Positions 14,096 to 22,391 are shown, numbered from the stretch's first letter. The stretch: 24,401 nucleotides of DNA from an uncultured Clostridia bacterium (GCA_947629845.1 CANRFD010000008.1:1-24401); one strand, 5' to 3'. Numbers and translations: made by a program. Notes: a model not told the origin generated them from the letters alone.

Positions 14096-14128
14096 CGGGT
14101 CGGCTTTTTGGCCGACCCGCTTTGTTTT
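14096..14128 (+). terminator. Terminator after the zinc-ribbon gene
   Basis: CGGGTCGGC (14096-14104) pairs with GCCGACCCG (14111-14119), followed by CTTTGTTTT. It starts six bases after the stop. On the minus strand no T run follows, so it would not clearly serve rarA. Confidence 0.85.
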
Positions 14129-14149
14129 CCGCATGATAAATTTTTTCGC

Positions 14150-15454
14150 CTATTCCTCGCGCTTGCGCCTGCGGAGTTCGCGGATCGCCGCCTCGAAGCC
14201 CCGATCGGACGGCGTGTAGAAGGTCTCGTCCTTCAGGCTGTCGGGCAAATATTGCTGTTTCACCCACCCGCCGTAGTCGTGCGGGTATTTATATTTTGCG
14301 CTCTCCCGCTTCATCTCCCTGCCGCCGTAGGAGCTATCGCGCAGGTACCCCGGGATATCGTCGTCGTGGCGGTCTCGGGCGGCGGCGCGGGCGGCGGACA
14401 TCGCCGTGACGACGGAGTTGCTCTTCTCCGCCTCGCAGACGTAGACGATCGCCTCGGCAAGGGGCAGAAAGCCCTCGGGCGCGCCCATATGCTGGAATGC
14501 GGTGAGCGCCGACGTTGCAACGACGAGCGCCTGCGGATCGGAGAGCCCCACGTCCTCGGCGCTGTGCGCGATGAGACGGCGGAAGATGAGCAGCGGGTCG
14601 CAGCCGCCCTCGATGAGACGGAAGGCGTAGTAGAGCGCGGCGTCGGAGTCGCTTCCGCGGAGCGATTTGCAAAACGCCGAGAGGATGTCGTAATACAGGT
14701 CGCCGTTATAGGAGAGGGCGCGCCGCTGGATGGACTGTTCGGCGTCGGCAAGGGTGACGCGGATGGCGCCGTCGGCCGCGGGAGGCGTCGTTAAGACGGC
14801 GAGCTCGAGCGCGTTGTACGCCGTTCGCAAGTCCCCCGCCGCCGCACGGGCGAGGTGGCAGAGCGCCTCTTCCTCCACCTCGGCGTTGTATGCGCCCAGC
14901 CCCTTCCGCCTGTCGAGAAGCGCCCGTTTGAGCGCCCCCTTGATCTCCTCCTCGGTCAGGGGGAGAAATTGGAACACGCGGCAGCGGGAGACGATGGCGG
15001 GCGTCATCGAGGCGTAGGGGTTCTCCGTTGTGGAGCCGATGAAGAGGATGGTGCCCTGCTCGATGGCGGGCAGGAGGGAATCGGACTGCGTCTTGTTGAA
15101 GCGGTGGCACTCGTCGAGGAGAAGATAGGTGCGCTTGCCGAACATCTTCAGGTTGTTTTTCGCCCCGTCCACCGCCCGCTTTACGTCGGCTACGCCCGAG
15201 GAGACGGCGTTGAGACGGACGAACTCCCCGTTGGTCTGCGCGGCGATGATGTTCGCGAGCGTGGTCTTTCCGCATCCCGGCGGCCCCCAGAAGATGCAGC
15301 TCCCCAAACGGTCGGTGGAGATGGCGCGCCGCAGGAGCGAACCTTCGCCCACGATGTGCGACTGCCCGACAAAATCTTTGAACGTGCTCGCCCGCATGCG
15401 CTCGGCAAGCGGCTTGGCCTTTTCTTCGTTTTCGTTAAAATCGAACAGATCCAT
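14150..15454 (-). CDS. rarA: Replication-associated recombination protein A (RarA/MgsA AAA+ ATPase)
   Basis: A 434-residue cytoplasmic ATPase related to clamp loaders and WRNIP1, which acts at stalled replication forks. It shows PLAERMRASTFKDFVGQ at the N-terminus, Walker A GPPGCGKT (57-64), Walker B LLLDECHRF (111-119), sensor 1 GSTTENP (140-146) and the arginine-finger region SRCRVF (156-161). The C-terminal tetramerisation part has RRALSYNGDLYYDILSAFCK, RGSDSDAALYY, SAEDVGL and KYPHDYGGWVKQQYLPD. The length is normal for the family. GGAGTG precedes ATG 15454. It is divergent from the ylbJ-like gene, with only 51 bases between the start codons. Confidence 0.97.
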   Translation of the reverse strand: MDLFDFNENEEKAKPLAERMRASTFKDFVGQSHIVGEGSLLRRAISTDRLGSCIFWGPPGCGKTTLANIIAAQTNGEFVRLNAVSSGVADVKRAVDGAKNNLKMFGKRTYLLLDECHRFNKTQSDSLLPAIEQGTILFIGSTTENPYASMTPAIVSRCRVFQFLPLTEEEIKGALKRALLDRRKGLGAYNAEVEEEALCHLARAAAGDLRTAYNALELAVLTTPPAADGAIRVTLADAEQSIQRRALSYNGDLYYDILSAFCKSLRGSDSDAALYYAFRLIEGGCDPLLIFRRLIAHSAEDVGLSDPQALVVATSALTAFQHMGAPEGFLPLAEAIVYVCEAEKSNSVVTAMSAARAAARDRHDDDIPGYLRDSSYGGREMKRESAKYKYPHDYGGWVKQQYLPDSLKDETFYTPSDRGFEAAIRELRRRKREE

Positions 15455-15505
15455 ATTTCACTCCCGCGCCGCATATCGCGGACGGCCTGTACATAAACGT
15501 ATAGC

Positions 15506-16435
15506 GTGTTACGCTTGAAAAAAATATTTCCGCCGCTGTGCACGGCGATGCTCTCCGCATTGGCGATGGCGTTCTTCCTTGCCGCGCCCGCCCGCTATGC
15601 GGAGAGCGTGCGGGAAGGCGTTTCGCTGTGGGCGGCAAACGTGCTCCCCGCGATCTTCCCCTTCCTCTTTCTCGCCTCGGTATTTGTGGCGACGCCCCTC
15701 TTTTCGGCACTCTCCCGCCTGCTGTCCAAGCCCATGAAGGGCGTCTTTCGCGTCTCGGGCGAGGGCGGATGCGTTGCGGTGCTCGCCGCCGTCTCGGGCT
15801 ACCCCGTCGGGGCGCGCGCCGTTGCCGAACTCGCCGGACGGGGTCTGAAAAAGGAGGAACGCCTGCGGCTTGCCTGCCTCGTGACGACCTCCGGCCCCGC
15901 CTTCCTCGTGGGCGTGGTGGGCAGCGCCATGGCGAAGAACTCGGCCGCGGGCTGGCTGCTGCTTTTGTGCCACCTGCTCGGCGTGTGGACGGTGAGCTTT
16001 TTCGCCCGCTTTTTTGCGAAAAAGGGTGCCGAACGCACCCCGCTGCCCCCGCCCGTCAAGAGTGCGGACGGCTCCGCGCTGCTCTCCTCCGTCCTCGCCA
16101 TCCTCTGCGTGGGCGGCTCCATCGCCCTCTTCCACGCCTTCGGGCAGATGGCGGCCGACCTGCTTCCCGAGGGGACGCCCCCCTACATAGCCGCCCTCCT
16201 CCGAGGGCTTTTGGAGATGACGACGGGCTGCGCCTACTTTGCGCCGCTCGGCACCCCCGCCGCGCTCGCCGCCTGCGCCTTTTTCGTCACCTTCGGCGGC
16301 GCCTGCGTGCTCGTGCAACAGGCGGCGTTTTTGCGGCCTGCGGGCGTGAAATTCGCCCCCTTCGCCGCGATAAAACTGCTGCAGGGCGGGGCGGCGGCGC
16401 TGTACTGCCTGCTATTTGGCACTCTGCTTTTGTGA
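15506..16435 (+). CDS. ylbJ: YlbJ-like integral membrane protein with nucleoside-recognition (Gate) fold
   Basis: A 309-residue, multi-pass membrane protein of the YlbJ family, known from sporulating Bacillota. The signs are SLWAANVLPAIFPFLFLAS (residues 40-58), the small-residue signature SGYPVGARAVAEL (97-109), TTSGPAFLVGVVGSAM (127-142) and a second half with the same character. B. subtilis YlbJ is about 400 residues, so this is a shorter version. The start is unclear. GTG 15506 is the longest, and TTG 15515 (giving a KKIFPP start) is possible. No good ribosome binding site precedes either one. The gene converges on pheA with only six bases between the stops. Its presence hints at, but does not prove, endospore formation. 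Confidence 0.75.
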   Translation: MLRLKKIFPPLCTAMLSALAMAFFLAAPARYAESVREGVSLWAANVLPAIFPFLFLASVFVATPLFSALSRLLSKPMKGVFRVSGEGGCVAVLAAVSGYPVGARAVAELAGRGLKKEERLRLACLVTTSGPAFLVGVVGSAMAKNSAAGWLLLLCHLLGVWTVSFFARFFAKKGAERTPLPPPVKSADGSALLSSVLAILCVGGSIALFHAFGQMAADLLPEGTPPYIAALLRGLLEMTTGCAYFAPLGTPAALAACAFFVTFGGACVLVQQAAFLRPAGVKFAPFAAIKLLQGGAAALYCLLFGTLLL

Positions 16436-16441
16436 AATTTA

Positions 16442-17314
16442 TCAGTGATAGGCGCCGAGCAATTTGAATTGGCGGCAATAGCCGTTGGCCTCCTTGAGCG
16501 CCGTTTTCACCCGCTCGTCGGAGATGTTGCCCGCAAATTCCACGAAAAAGCGGTACTCCCCGAAGGCGTCCTTCATGGGGCGGCTCTCGATGCGCGTGAG
16601 ATTGAGCGAATACCGCTGGAAAATTTTGAGAAGCCCCAACAGCGCCCCCGGGCGGTGCGGGCAGACGGCGCAGCAAAAGACCATGGCGCTGCCGTGCACC
16701 TCCACCGCGTCCCTGCGGGAAAAGCGCAAAAAGCGGGTAAAATTCTGCTTGTTGTCGGCGATGTTCTCCTTGGAGAGGGTGACGCCCTCCCGCACGATGT
16801 GGGCGCCGACGATGCCCGCCGTGTGCCCGTCTAACCGTTCGAGGCTCTCGGCGGTCGACGAAACGCTCACCTGCGTCGCGTGCGGGAAGTGCGCATGCAG
16901 AAATTCCGTGCACTGCCCGAGCGCCTGTTCGTGCGAACAGATCGTCGTGATGTCCTCCTCCTTCGTCCCCTCCCGCATGGCGAGGCGGTGGTCGATGAAG
17001 CAGAGATATTCTTCTTCGCCGAAGATATCGGCCTGCGTGATGACGTCGAGCACGGGCAAAACGCCCCCGTTGAGTGAGTTTTCCACGGGCAGAACGGCGT
17101 AATCGGCCTCTCCCGACGTGAGACGGGCGGCGACTTCCGCAAAATTTTCGCAGAAGATCGGCTCGTACCCCTTGCACAGTTCCTGCGCGGCGAGCGCGGA
17201 AAAACTTCCGTCGGGGCCGAGGCAGCTCACTTTGCCGCTCCTTGTCTTTTCGCTGCGGGCACGCGTCTCGGCGAGGTCGCGCGCCGCCCTTGTCGCATAA
17301 AATTGCATGGTCAT
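16442..17314 (-). CDS. pheA: Prephenate dehydratase with ACT domain
   Basis: Converts prephenate to phenylpyruvate, the branch step to phenylalanine. The product has 290 residues. The catalytic domain starts at about residue 28 (KVSCLGPDGSFSALAA) and includes VLPVENSLNGGV and the catalytic NFTRFLRF. The ACT regulatory domain follows, with GALLGLLKIF and the phenylalanine-binding TRIESRP. Upstream of the catalytic domain there is a 27-residue charged leader, too short for a fused chorismate mutase. Start ATG 17314 overlaps the DAHP synthase stop as ATGA, which suggests translational coupling. Met3 is an alternative. With the DAHP synthase it forms an aromatic amino acid pair, and the ACT domain predicts feedback control by phenylalanine. 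Confidence 0.95.
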   Translation of the reverse strand: MTMQFYATRAARDLAETRARSEKTRSGKVSCLGPDGSFSALAAQELCKGYEPIFCENFAEVAARLTSGEADYAVLPVENSLNGGVLPVLDVITQADIFGEEEYLCFIDHRLAMREGTKEEDITTICSHEQALGQCTEFLHAHFPHATQVSVSSTAESLERLDGHTAGIVGAHIVREGVTLSKENIADNKQNFTRFLRFSRRDAVEVHGSAMVFCCAVCPHRPGALLGLLKIFQRYSLNLTRIESRPMKDAFGEYRFFVEFAGNISDERVKTALKEANGYCRQFKLLGAYH

Positions 17315-18339
17315 GCCTTCTCCGCAATGTCGAGAATGAGACGTTCGGTGTCCGCCCAGCCGAGGCAGGGGTCGGTGATGGACTTGCCGAACACCTCGTC
17401 GTGTTTTTGGTTGCCCTCTTCGAGGAAACTTTCGATCATGAAGCCCTTTACGATCTTCTTGAATGCGCCGTCGTACAGGCGGTTTTGCAGAACTTCCTCC
17501 ACGATGCGGATCTGCTGGTCGAAACGCTTGCCCGAATTGGAGTGGTTCGCATCGATGATGACGGCGGGATTTCTTAACCCCGTCCCCGCATTTTGATAGC
17601 CTTCGGAGACCCGCATCACCGTCTCGTAGTGGTAATTGGGAATGTCGTTCCCGTAGTTATCCACCCGCCCTCGGAGCACGGCGTGGGCGTAGGGGTTGCC
17701 CGTGGTTTTCACCTGCCATTGCAAATATTTGAACACCTGCGCGCTCTGCGCCGCATAGATGGAGTTGAGCAGGACGGGAATGGAGCCGCTCATGGGATTT
17801 TTGATGCCGACGGGCAGCTCGATGCCGCTGGAGACGAGGCGGTGCATCTGGTTCTCGCTCGAACGCGCCCCCACGGCGACGTACGTCAGAAGATCCTGCA
17901 CATAGACGTAATTTTCGGGATAGAGCATCTCGTCCGCGGCGGAAAGCCCGCTCTCGGCGATGGCGTCGAGCAGCAGCTTGCGGATGGTGCGGATGCCCTT
18001 TACGATGTCCTCCCCGTGCTCGGGATGGGGCTGGGAGAACATGCCCTTGTAGCCGACGCCCCGCGTGCGCGGCTTGTTGGTGTAGATGCGGGGAATGAGC
18101 ACGAGCCGCTCCTTTACGCGCTCGTTGAGCTTCCCCAAGCGGCGGACGTACTCGAGCACGGGGGCGGGTTCGTGTGCCGAACACGGCCCGACGATGACGA
18201 GCAGCTTATCCGACCGCCCCGCGATGACGTCCTTTGCGAGCTCGTCGCGCGACTGCTTCACGGCGCGCAGCGACGGGGGCAGCGGCGCCTCCGCTACGAT
18301 CTCCTCCGCCGCGGGGATCGCATATTGCTTTTCAAACAT
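17311..18339 (-). CDS. aroF: 3-deoxy-7-phosphoheptulonate (DAHP) synthase, class I AroF/AroG type
   Basis: Condenses phosphoenolpyruvate and erythrose 4-phosphate to DAHP, the first step of the shikimate pathway. The product has 342 residues. Key motifs are VIVGPCSAHEP (about 48-58, metal-ligand Cys), NKPRTRGVGYKGM, VAVGARSSENQMHR, GIKNPMSGS, HAVLRG and IIDANHSNSGK (metal-ligand His), followed by FMIESFLEEGNQ and the terminal SITDPCLGWADTE. I chose ATG 18339, preceded by GAGAGG, rather than the longer frame that runs back into coaD. The start is one base beyond the coaD stop. Whether it is feedback-sensitive, and to which amino acid, cannot be read here. The gene symbol is by type (AroF/G/H family), not by isozyme. 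Confidence 0.94.
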   Translation of the reverse strand: MFEKQYAIPAAEEIVAEAPLPPSLRAVKQSRDELAKDVIAGRSDKLLVIVGPCSAHEPAPVLEYVRRLGKLNERVKERLVLIPRIYTNKPRTRGVGYKGMFSQPHPEHGEDIVKGIRTIRKLLLDAIAESGLSAADEMLYPENYVYVQDLLTYVAVGARSSENQMHRLVSSGIELPVGIKNPMSGSIPVLLNSIYAAQSAQVFKYLQWQVKTTGNPYAHAVLRGRVDNYGNDIPNYHYETVMRVSEGYQNAGTGLRNPAVIIDANHSNSGKRFDQQIRIVEEVLQNRLYDGAFKKIVKGFMIESFLEEGNQKHDEVFGKSITDPCLGWADTERLILDIAEKA

Positions 18340-18340
18340 A

Positions 18341-18814
18341 TCAGCCTCTCTTACGGATATAGTCGAACACGGCCTCGGGCACATACTCCCTATAGGGCTT
18401 GCCGAAGGCGATGCAATTTTTCACCAAGGTGGAACTCACATGCAGGCGCTCCCGCTCGGCGGGGACGTACAGCGTGACGAAGGTCTTATCGAGATCGCGG
18501 CTCGCGTAGAAGGCGGCGTTCTCGTACTCGAGGTCGACGGTGTTGCGCACGCCGCGCACATAGAAGGGGGTGTTTTCCCGCTTGAGAAGATCGACGATGA
18601 CGCCGTCCCACACTTCGACGCGGACGCGCGGCTCCTGCACATAGACGGCGCGGATCATCTCCGTCCGCTCCTCCGCGGAAAACATGCACGCCTTTTGCCT
18701 GTTCTCCGCCACGGCGATCACCGCTTCGTCGAACAGGGCAAGGCAGGCTTTCACCGTGTCGGCATGCCCCAACGTGAACGGGTCGAACGTGCCCGCAAAG
18801 ACGCATTTTTTCAT
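18341..18814 (-). CDS. coaD: Phosphopantetheine adenylyltransferase
   Basis: Transfers AMP from ATP to 4'-phosphopantetheine, the penultimate step of coenzyme A synthesis. The 157-residue protein has the nucleotidyltransferase signature GTFDPFTLGH (8-17), the substrate-site stretch FYVRGVRNTVDLEYE and the ISSS-type motif here as HVSSTLVKN. The length matches the family (about 160). ATG 18814 overlaps the rsmD stop by four bases (ATGA). The rsmD-coaD pairing is widespread in bacteria and supports both calls. Confidence 0.96.
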   Translation of the reverse strand: MKKCVFAGTFDPFTLGHADTVKACLALFDEAVIAVAENRQKACMFSAEERTEMIRAVYVQEPRVRVEVWDGVIVDLLKRENTPFYVRGVRNTVDLEYENAAFYASRDLDKTFVTLYVPAERERLHVSSTLVKNCIAFGKPYREYVPEAVFDYIRKRG

Positions 18815-19344
18815 ACCCCATCCCCCGAAAAAAAGTAAATTTTGGTTCTGCCGTAGCTGCGCGCGTCGGCAAGGCGCCAGCCCGCGGGCGCAACTTCCTC
18901 CCGCTCGCTCTCGTAGACGACGAGCCCGCCGCTTGCGAGAAGGCCGCGCTCCTTTACCGTGCGGAGGATGGCTTCCGTGAACCGCTCCGCATACGGGGGG
19001 TCGCAGAAGATCAGGTCAAATTCCCCCGAAACGCGCAAAAGACAGGCCTCGTAACCGAGGTTGTAAACCGTCCCCCGTTCGCCCGTCAGAGCAAGGTTTT
19101 TCCGCAGCGTTTGCAAACTTTCCGCGGAAATGTCGTTAAAAACCGCCTCGCGCGCCCCGCGGGAGAGCGCCTCGATGCCGAGCGCGCCGCTCCCTGCGAA
19201 CAGGTCGAGAACGCGCGCCCCTGCAAGGCGGGGTTCGAGGATCTGAAAGAGCGATTCCTTCACCCTGTCCGGCGTGGGACGCACGCTTTGGCCGCCGAAG
19301 GCCGCAAGTTTTTTGCCGCGGTGCTTGCCCGCAATCACTCTCAC
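18811..19344 (-). CDS. rsmD: 16S rRNA (guanine(966)-N2)-methyltransferase
   Basis: A SAM-dependent methyltransferase that acts on G966 (E. coli numbering) of 16S rRNA during 30S assembly. The 177 residues begin MRVIAGKHRGKKL and continue with SVRPTPDRVKESLFQIL, the SAM-binding VLDLFAGSGALGIEALSRGA (motif I) and the catalytic DPPY (motif IV). The start codon is GTG at 19342-19344, overlapping the preceding stop as GTGA. No other start fits the conserved first residues. The length is normal. Confidence 0.95.
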   Translation of the reverse strand: MRVIAGKHRGKKLAAFGGQSVRPTPDRVKESLFQILEPRLAGARVLDLFAGSGALGIEALSRGAREAVFNDISAESLQTLRKNLALTGERGTVYNLGYEACLLRVSGEFDLIFCDPPYAERFTEAILRTVKERGLLASGGLVVYESEREEVAPAGWRLADARSYGRTKIYFFSGDGV

Positions 19345-20054
19345 CTTGTCTTTTTATCCTTTTTGCCGCCGTTTTTCGCGCCGGCCTTCTTCACTTCTTC
19401 GCTGCGCTCCGCCTGCCGCGCCTTGACGCCCTTCTCCATATACGCGCCCACGATGTAGGAAATGCCGCTCACGAGAATGGGCATGAGCACCATGAGAAGC
19501 GACCAGTATCCGCTGACAAATTCCAGCCCCAAAACGTTCTTCGCCCAGATGGGAGGGAAGATCGCCCAGCCCGTGAACATCGCCATGAAGAAGTAGGCGG
19601 GGCCCGCGAGCGAATTCGGCCAGATGCCCGCGACGAGGCTCAGAATGATGGCGGGGAGCCCCACGAGGAAGCCGATGTAGAAGCCCTTCCAGACGCGGTA
19701 CTCGCGCTCCACCCTGTGGTCGCCGCCCGACATGATGCCGAGGGCGCGGTTTCTCCTGTGGATGCAGCCCGTGAGATAGGCGTCGTAGTGCAGTTTCCCC
19801 GTGTTGTACAAGAGGTGCACGTTGAACACGGCGCCGAACGCGATGCACAGGCTGCCCAGCACGATCTCCAACGTGGTGCCCGCCTCGTTCGGCACGATGG
19901 CCTCGATGGCGAGGGCGAGCGAGCTCAAGAACAGGTACATGAAAAAGGGAGAGACCATGCGCCGCCAGCACTCCCTCTGGACGCGCCAAAAGAGCTGCCA
20001 GAAGGTGGGATCGGCGTAATCGATGTTCTTCTTTTTGGGTGCTTCGTTTAACAT
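19341..20054 (-). CDS. Integral membrane protein of unknown function
   Basis: A 237-residue protein that I do not recognise. It has a polar N-terminus (MLNEAPKKKNIDYADPTFW), about five hydrophobic segments (roughly 36-54, 62-84, 125-145, 151-171, 182-206) and a strongly basic C-terminal tail ending in GGKKDKKTR. A central polar loop (about 86-122) contains HYDAYLTGCIHRRNRA and GGDHRVEREYRVWKGFY. It is the first gene after the promoter at 20085-20113. The ribosome binding site GGAGGA sets the start at ATG 20054. Its stop overlaps the rsmD start. Position alone gives no safe hint of function. Confidence 0.8.
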   Translation of the reverse strand: MLNEAPKKKNIDYADPTFWQLFWRVQRECWRRMVSPFFMYLFLSSLALAIEAIVPNEAGTTLEIVLGSLCIAFGAVFNVHLLYNTGKLHYDAYLTGCIHRRNRALGIMSGGDHRVEREYRVWKGFYIGFLVGLPAIILSLVAGIWPNSLAGPAYFFMAMFTGWAIFPPIWAKNVLGLEFVSGYWSLLMVLMPILVSGISYIVGAYMEKGVKARQAERSEEVKKAGAKNGGKKDKKTR

Positions 20055-20084
20055 AATTCCTCCGGAGGAACGCCCTACGCGTAC

Positions 20085-20113
20085 ATTATATCGCTTTCCG
20101 CGCCCGCTGTCAA
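20085..20113 (-). promoter_or_regulatory. Promoter of the membrane protein-rsmD-coaD-aroF-pheA group
   Basis: On the minus strand TTGACA (20108-20113), 17 bases, TATAAT (20085-20090): a perfect consensus. The -35 box overlaps the last codons and stop of the upstream cyclo-ligase gene, so this marks an operon boundary inside a run of same-strand genes. Confidence 0.88.
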
Positions 20114-20655
20114 GTGTTCCTCTCAAATCGGCGGACGCAGCGCTCCGTGACGAGCGCGTCGAGGGGCATGTCCCCCTCCGTGTGCGGGAGGCGGGGGCAG
20201 AGCTGCCCTTCGTAGGCGAGCCCGACGCGGAGCACTTCGGGATGGGCGGCGAAGTACCTATCGTAAAACCCTCCGCCGTAGCCGAGACGGTTGCCCTCTT
20301 CGTCGGCGGCGAGCAGCGGGACGAAGGCGGTCGCGCACGTCAATTCCTCCCCCGCCGCGGGCTGCGGGATGCCGTACGCCCCCGCGACGAGCTCCTTTGT
20401 GAAGGGCGCCGAGATCAGCTTGTCCCCCACGACGCGGGGCACGCACACCCCCTTCCCCCGCGAAAGGAGGGCGCGGATGAGCGCGGCGGTGTCCGCCTCC
20501 GTCCGCACGGAGAGGTAGACGAAAAACCCGCCACTGCGCTCCCCGAACATTTCCAGCGCACGGGCGGCGATCGCCTCGTCCCGTTCGGGCGATTTGAGCG
20601 ACGCCCGCAGCAGCTTGTACTTTTCCCGCAGTTGTGCCTTTTCCCGTTCAAACAT
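20110..20655 (-). CDS. 5-formyltetrahydrofolate cyclo-ligase
   Basis: Uses ATP to convert 5-formyl-THF to 5,10-methenyl-THF, returning folinic acid to the one-carbon pool (MTHFS; called yqgN or fthC in some genomes). The 181-residue product has the N-terminal helix MFEREKAQLREKYKLLRASL, VYLSVRTEADTAALI, the central VCVPRVVGDKL and the signature GNRLGYGGGFYDRYFA, with Gly-rich substrate contacts. The length is typical. ATG 20655 overlaps the alr end by eight bases. The ribosome binding site is poor, so translation probably depends on coupling with alr. Confidence 0.94.
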   Translation of the reverse strand: MFEREKAQLREKYKLLRASLKSPERDEAIAARALEMFGERSGGFFVYLSVRTEADTAALIRALLSRGKGVCVPRVVGDKLISAPFTKELVAGAYGIPQPAAGEELTCATAFVPLLAADEEGNRLGYGGGFYDRYFAAHPEVLRVGLAYEGQLCPRLPHTEGDMPLDALVTERCVRRFERNT

Positions 20656-21649
20656 AAATTTTTACCGCCTTCCGCGCGATATTTACCAAAATTTCGTACT
20701 CCGACGTGCCGCAGCGCGCCGCATAGTTCGATATGTCGAGGGGGAGCTTTTTCCACCCGCCGAAGCGGGCGCGCCCCTCCTCGACGCACGCGTCCATGCA
20801 CAGCGCCCCGATCCCGAACGGCGTACGGGTGCGGGAGAAACCGTCTCCGTAGCCGAGCCGCAAAGTGTGCAAAAACGAATAGCGTTTTGCGGCTTTTGCA
20901 TATCCCGCGCCCCCTTCCGTGAACTTGGCGGCGTGCGAAACGCACGCATACAGCCGCATGGCGGGGCGCAGCGGGAGCGCCCGCCCGAAGCCCGCGGGCA
21001 GGTACCCGTAGAGGGCGATGCCCGGGCGCACCATGTCGAACCCGTCCCCCGCGAGCAGACCGCCCGTCGCCGAGAGGTGCCGCACCGCCGCGGGGAACAC
21101 GGCGCGCACGTCCTCCGCCGCCCGAGAAAAGAGCGACTTTTGTCGGTCTTTCGCCGCGCCGTCCTGCGGGAGGTAGAGGTGGGAATAGACGCCCGTCACC
21201 ATGATGCCCGCCCGCGCGGCCTCCCGTGCCGCCCGCCCCGCATGTTCGGGGCGCACGCCGTAGCGGTTCATGCCCGTGTTCACGGCGATGTGCGCCCTGA
21301 TTTTTCCACCCCATGTTGCACTTTTCAGGCAATTCAGGGCGGAAAAGGACGAGACGCTCGCCGTCAAATTGTAGGCCGCGATGCGGGCGGCGTCCTCCCC
21401 GTCGAGCGGGGGCGTGAACACGAGGATCTCCTTCTGCACGCCTGCGACGCGGAGCGCGGCGCCCTCCTCTGCGGTAGAGACGGCAAACGCGCCCGCCCTG
21501 CTTTCCAAGGCGAGCGCGATCTTTTCCGCGCCGTGGCCGTATGCGTCGTCCTTCACGACGGCGATGAGCGGCTTTTTCGAGGCGCGGGCGAGAAGTTCGG
21601 CATTGCGGCACACGGCGGCAAGCGAGATGACGGCGACGACGTTCTGCAT
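20648..21649 (-). CDS. alr: Alanine racemase, compact form
   Basis: A PLP enzyme that supplies D-alanine for peptidoglycan. The 333-residue protein is shorter than the usual 370-390. The PLP lysine lies in AVVKDDAYGHG (Lys33). Other family residues are present: TGMNRYGVRP, the His of YSHLYL, MVRPGIALYG, the catalytic Tyr of LGYGDGF, the CMD motif in GALCMDACVEEG and the terminal SEYEILVNIARK. The shortening falls mainly in the C-terminal beta domain, between CMD and the end. ATG 21649 is preceded by GGGAG. It lies 33 bases after the zinc-ribbon gene and runs into the cyclo-ligase gene. All catalytic residues appear intact, so it should be active. Confidence 0.93.
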   Translation of the reverse strand: MQNVVAVISLAAVCRNAELLARASKKPLIAVVKDDAYGHGAEKIALALESRAGAFAVSTAEEGAALRVAGVQKEILVFTPPLDGEDAARIAAYNLTASVSSFSALNCLKSATWGGKIRAHIAVNTGMNRYGVRPEHAGRAAREAARAGIMVTGVYSHLYLPQDGAAKDRQKSLFSRAAEDVRAVFPAAVRHLSATGGLLAGDGFDMVRPGIALYGYLPAGFGRALPLRPAMRLYACVSHAAKFTEGGAGYAKAAKRYSFLHTLRLGYGDGFSRTRTPFGIGALCMDACVEEGRARFGGWKKLPLDISNYAARCGTSEYEILVNIARKAVKIYV

Positions 21650-21682
21650 ACTCCCATGGTATGCCGCCGCCCCGCCAAAGGG

Positions 21683-22381
21683 CTACGCCTTGTAGATAAA
21701 TCTGCGGCAGTGTTCGCACTCGATCACGTCGCCGCCCTCCAATTTTTTCTGTTGGGCGAGGGAGAGATCCATGCCGCACACGCACATGCCGCCCGTCAGC
21801 GGCACGATCACGGGGAACACGTTTTCGCTGCGCTTCTGTTTGTACTTCTCCATCGTCTCCTTGGGGATCCCCTCGGCGATCTTGGCGAGCTCAGCGTTCA
21901 GCGCGTTGATCTCCGGGGCGCGTGCGCTCTGCACCGCCTTGTATCTATCGCCGTACTCCTTGGCCTGCTTGTTTGCGGCCTTGCCCTGCTCCATCAGCTT
22001 CTTGTATTCTGCGGAGAGCGACTCGATCTCGGCGAGGATCTTCGAGAGCTCCGCCTTGATGGCGCGCAGGCGTTCCTGCAGCTGGAGGGCGTTCTTTTTA
22101 TAGAAGGAGACGTCCCCGCCGCCGTCCACCATCTCGTCGAGGTCGGAATACTCCGCGAGGCCGTGCCCGATCTCCTCCACGCGGAGGACGAGCTGGTCGC
22201 GCAGGTTTTTCAGTTCCACGGCGCGGGCGTCCTGCGCGGCGATGCGCGTCTCGGCGTTCTTCATAAAGCTGCGCGCCTGTACGAGTTTTTTGCGCTCCTC
22301 GCTCGAGGCAAGTTCCTGCTCGATCTTCCTGAGCGCGCCGTCCTTCTTCTGATACTCCAAAAGTTGCTCTAAAACAGACAT
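21683..22381 (-). CDS. Coiled-coil protein with C-terminal C4 zinc ribbon (zf-RING_7 family)
   Basis: A 232-residue protein. Residues 1-185 are mostly long heptad-like helices (LLEYQKKDGALRKIEQELAS and on), and the end is a zinc ribbon. The ribbon here uses C200-x-C202 and C222-x-x-C225 (MCVCGMDLS, IECEHCRRFIY); the family normally has CxxC in both knuckles. Members often sit next to Nif3-type genes, as here, but their role is not established; nucleic-acid or tether functions have been suggested. ATG 22381 follows AAGGAGAAG, which overlaps the upstream stop. The gap to the Nif3 gene is ten bases. Confidence 0.88.
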   Translation of the reverse strand: MSVLEQLLEYQKKDGALRKIEQELASSEERKKLVQARSFMKNAETRIAAQDARAVELKNLRDQLVLRVEEIGHGLAEYSDLDEMVDGGGDVSFYKKNALQLQERLRAIKAELSKILAEIESLSAEYKKLMEQGKAANKQAKEYGDRYKAVQSARAPEINALNAELAKIAEGIPKETMEKYKQKRSENVFPVIVPLTGGMCVCGMDLSLAQQKKLEGGDVIECEHCRRFIYKA

Positions 22382-22391
22382 ATTCTTCTCC

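Noticed and set aside
18341..20054. A riboswitch or attenuator before the coaD-aroF-pheA group
   Set aside because: Genes overlap or abut, leaving no leader. The roughly 30-base leader after the promoter at 20085-20113 is too short for a known riboswitch or a leader peptide.
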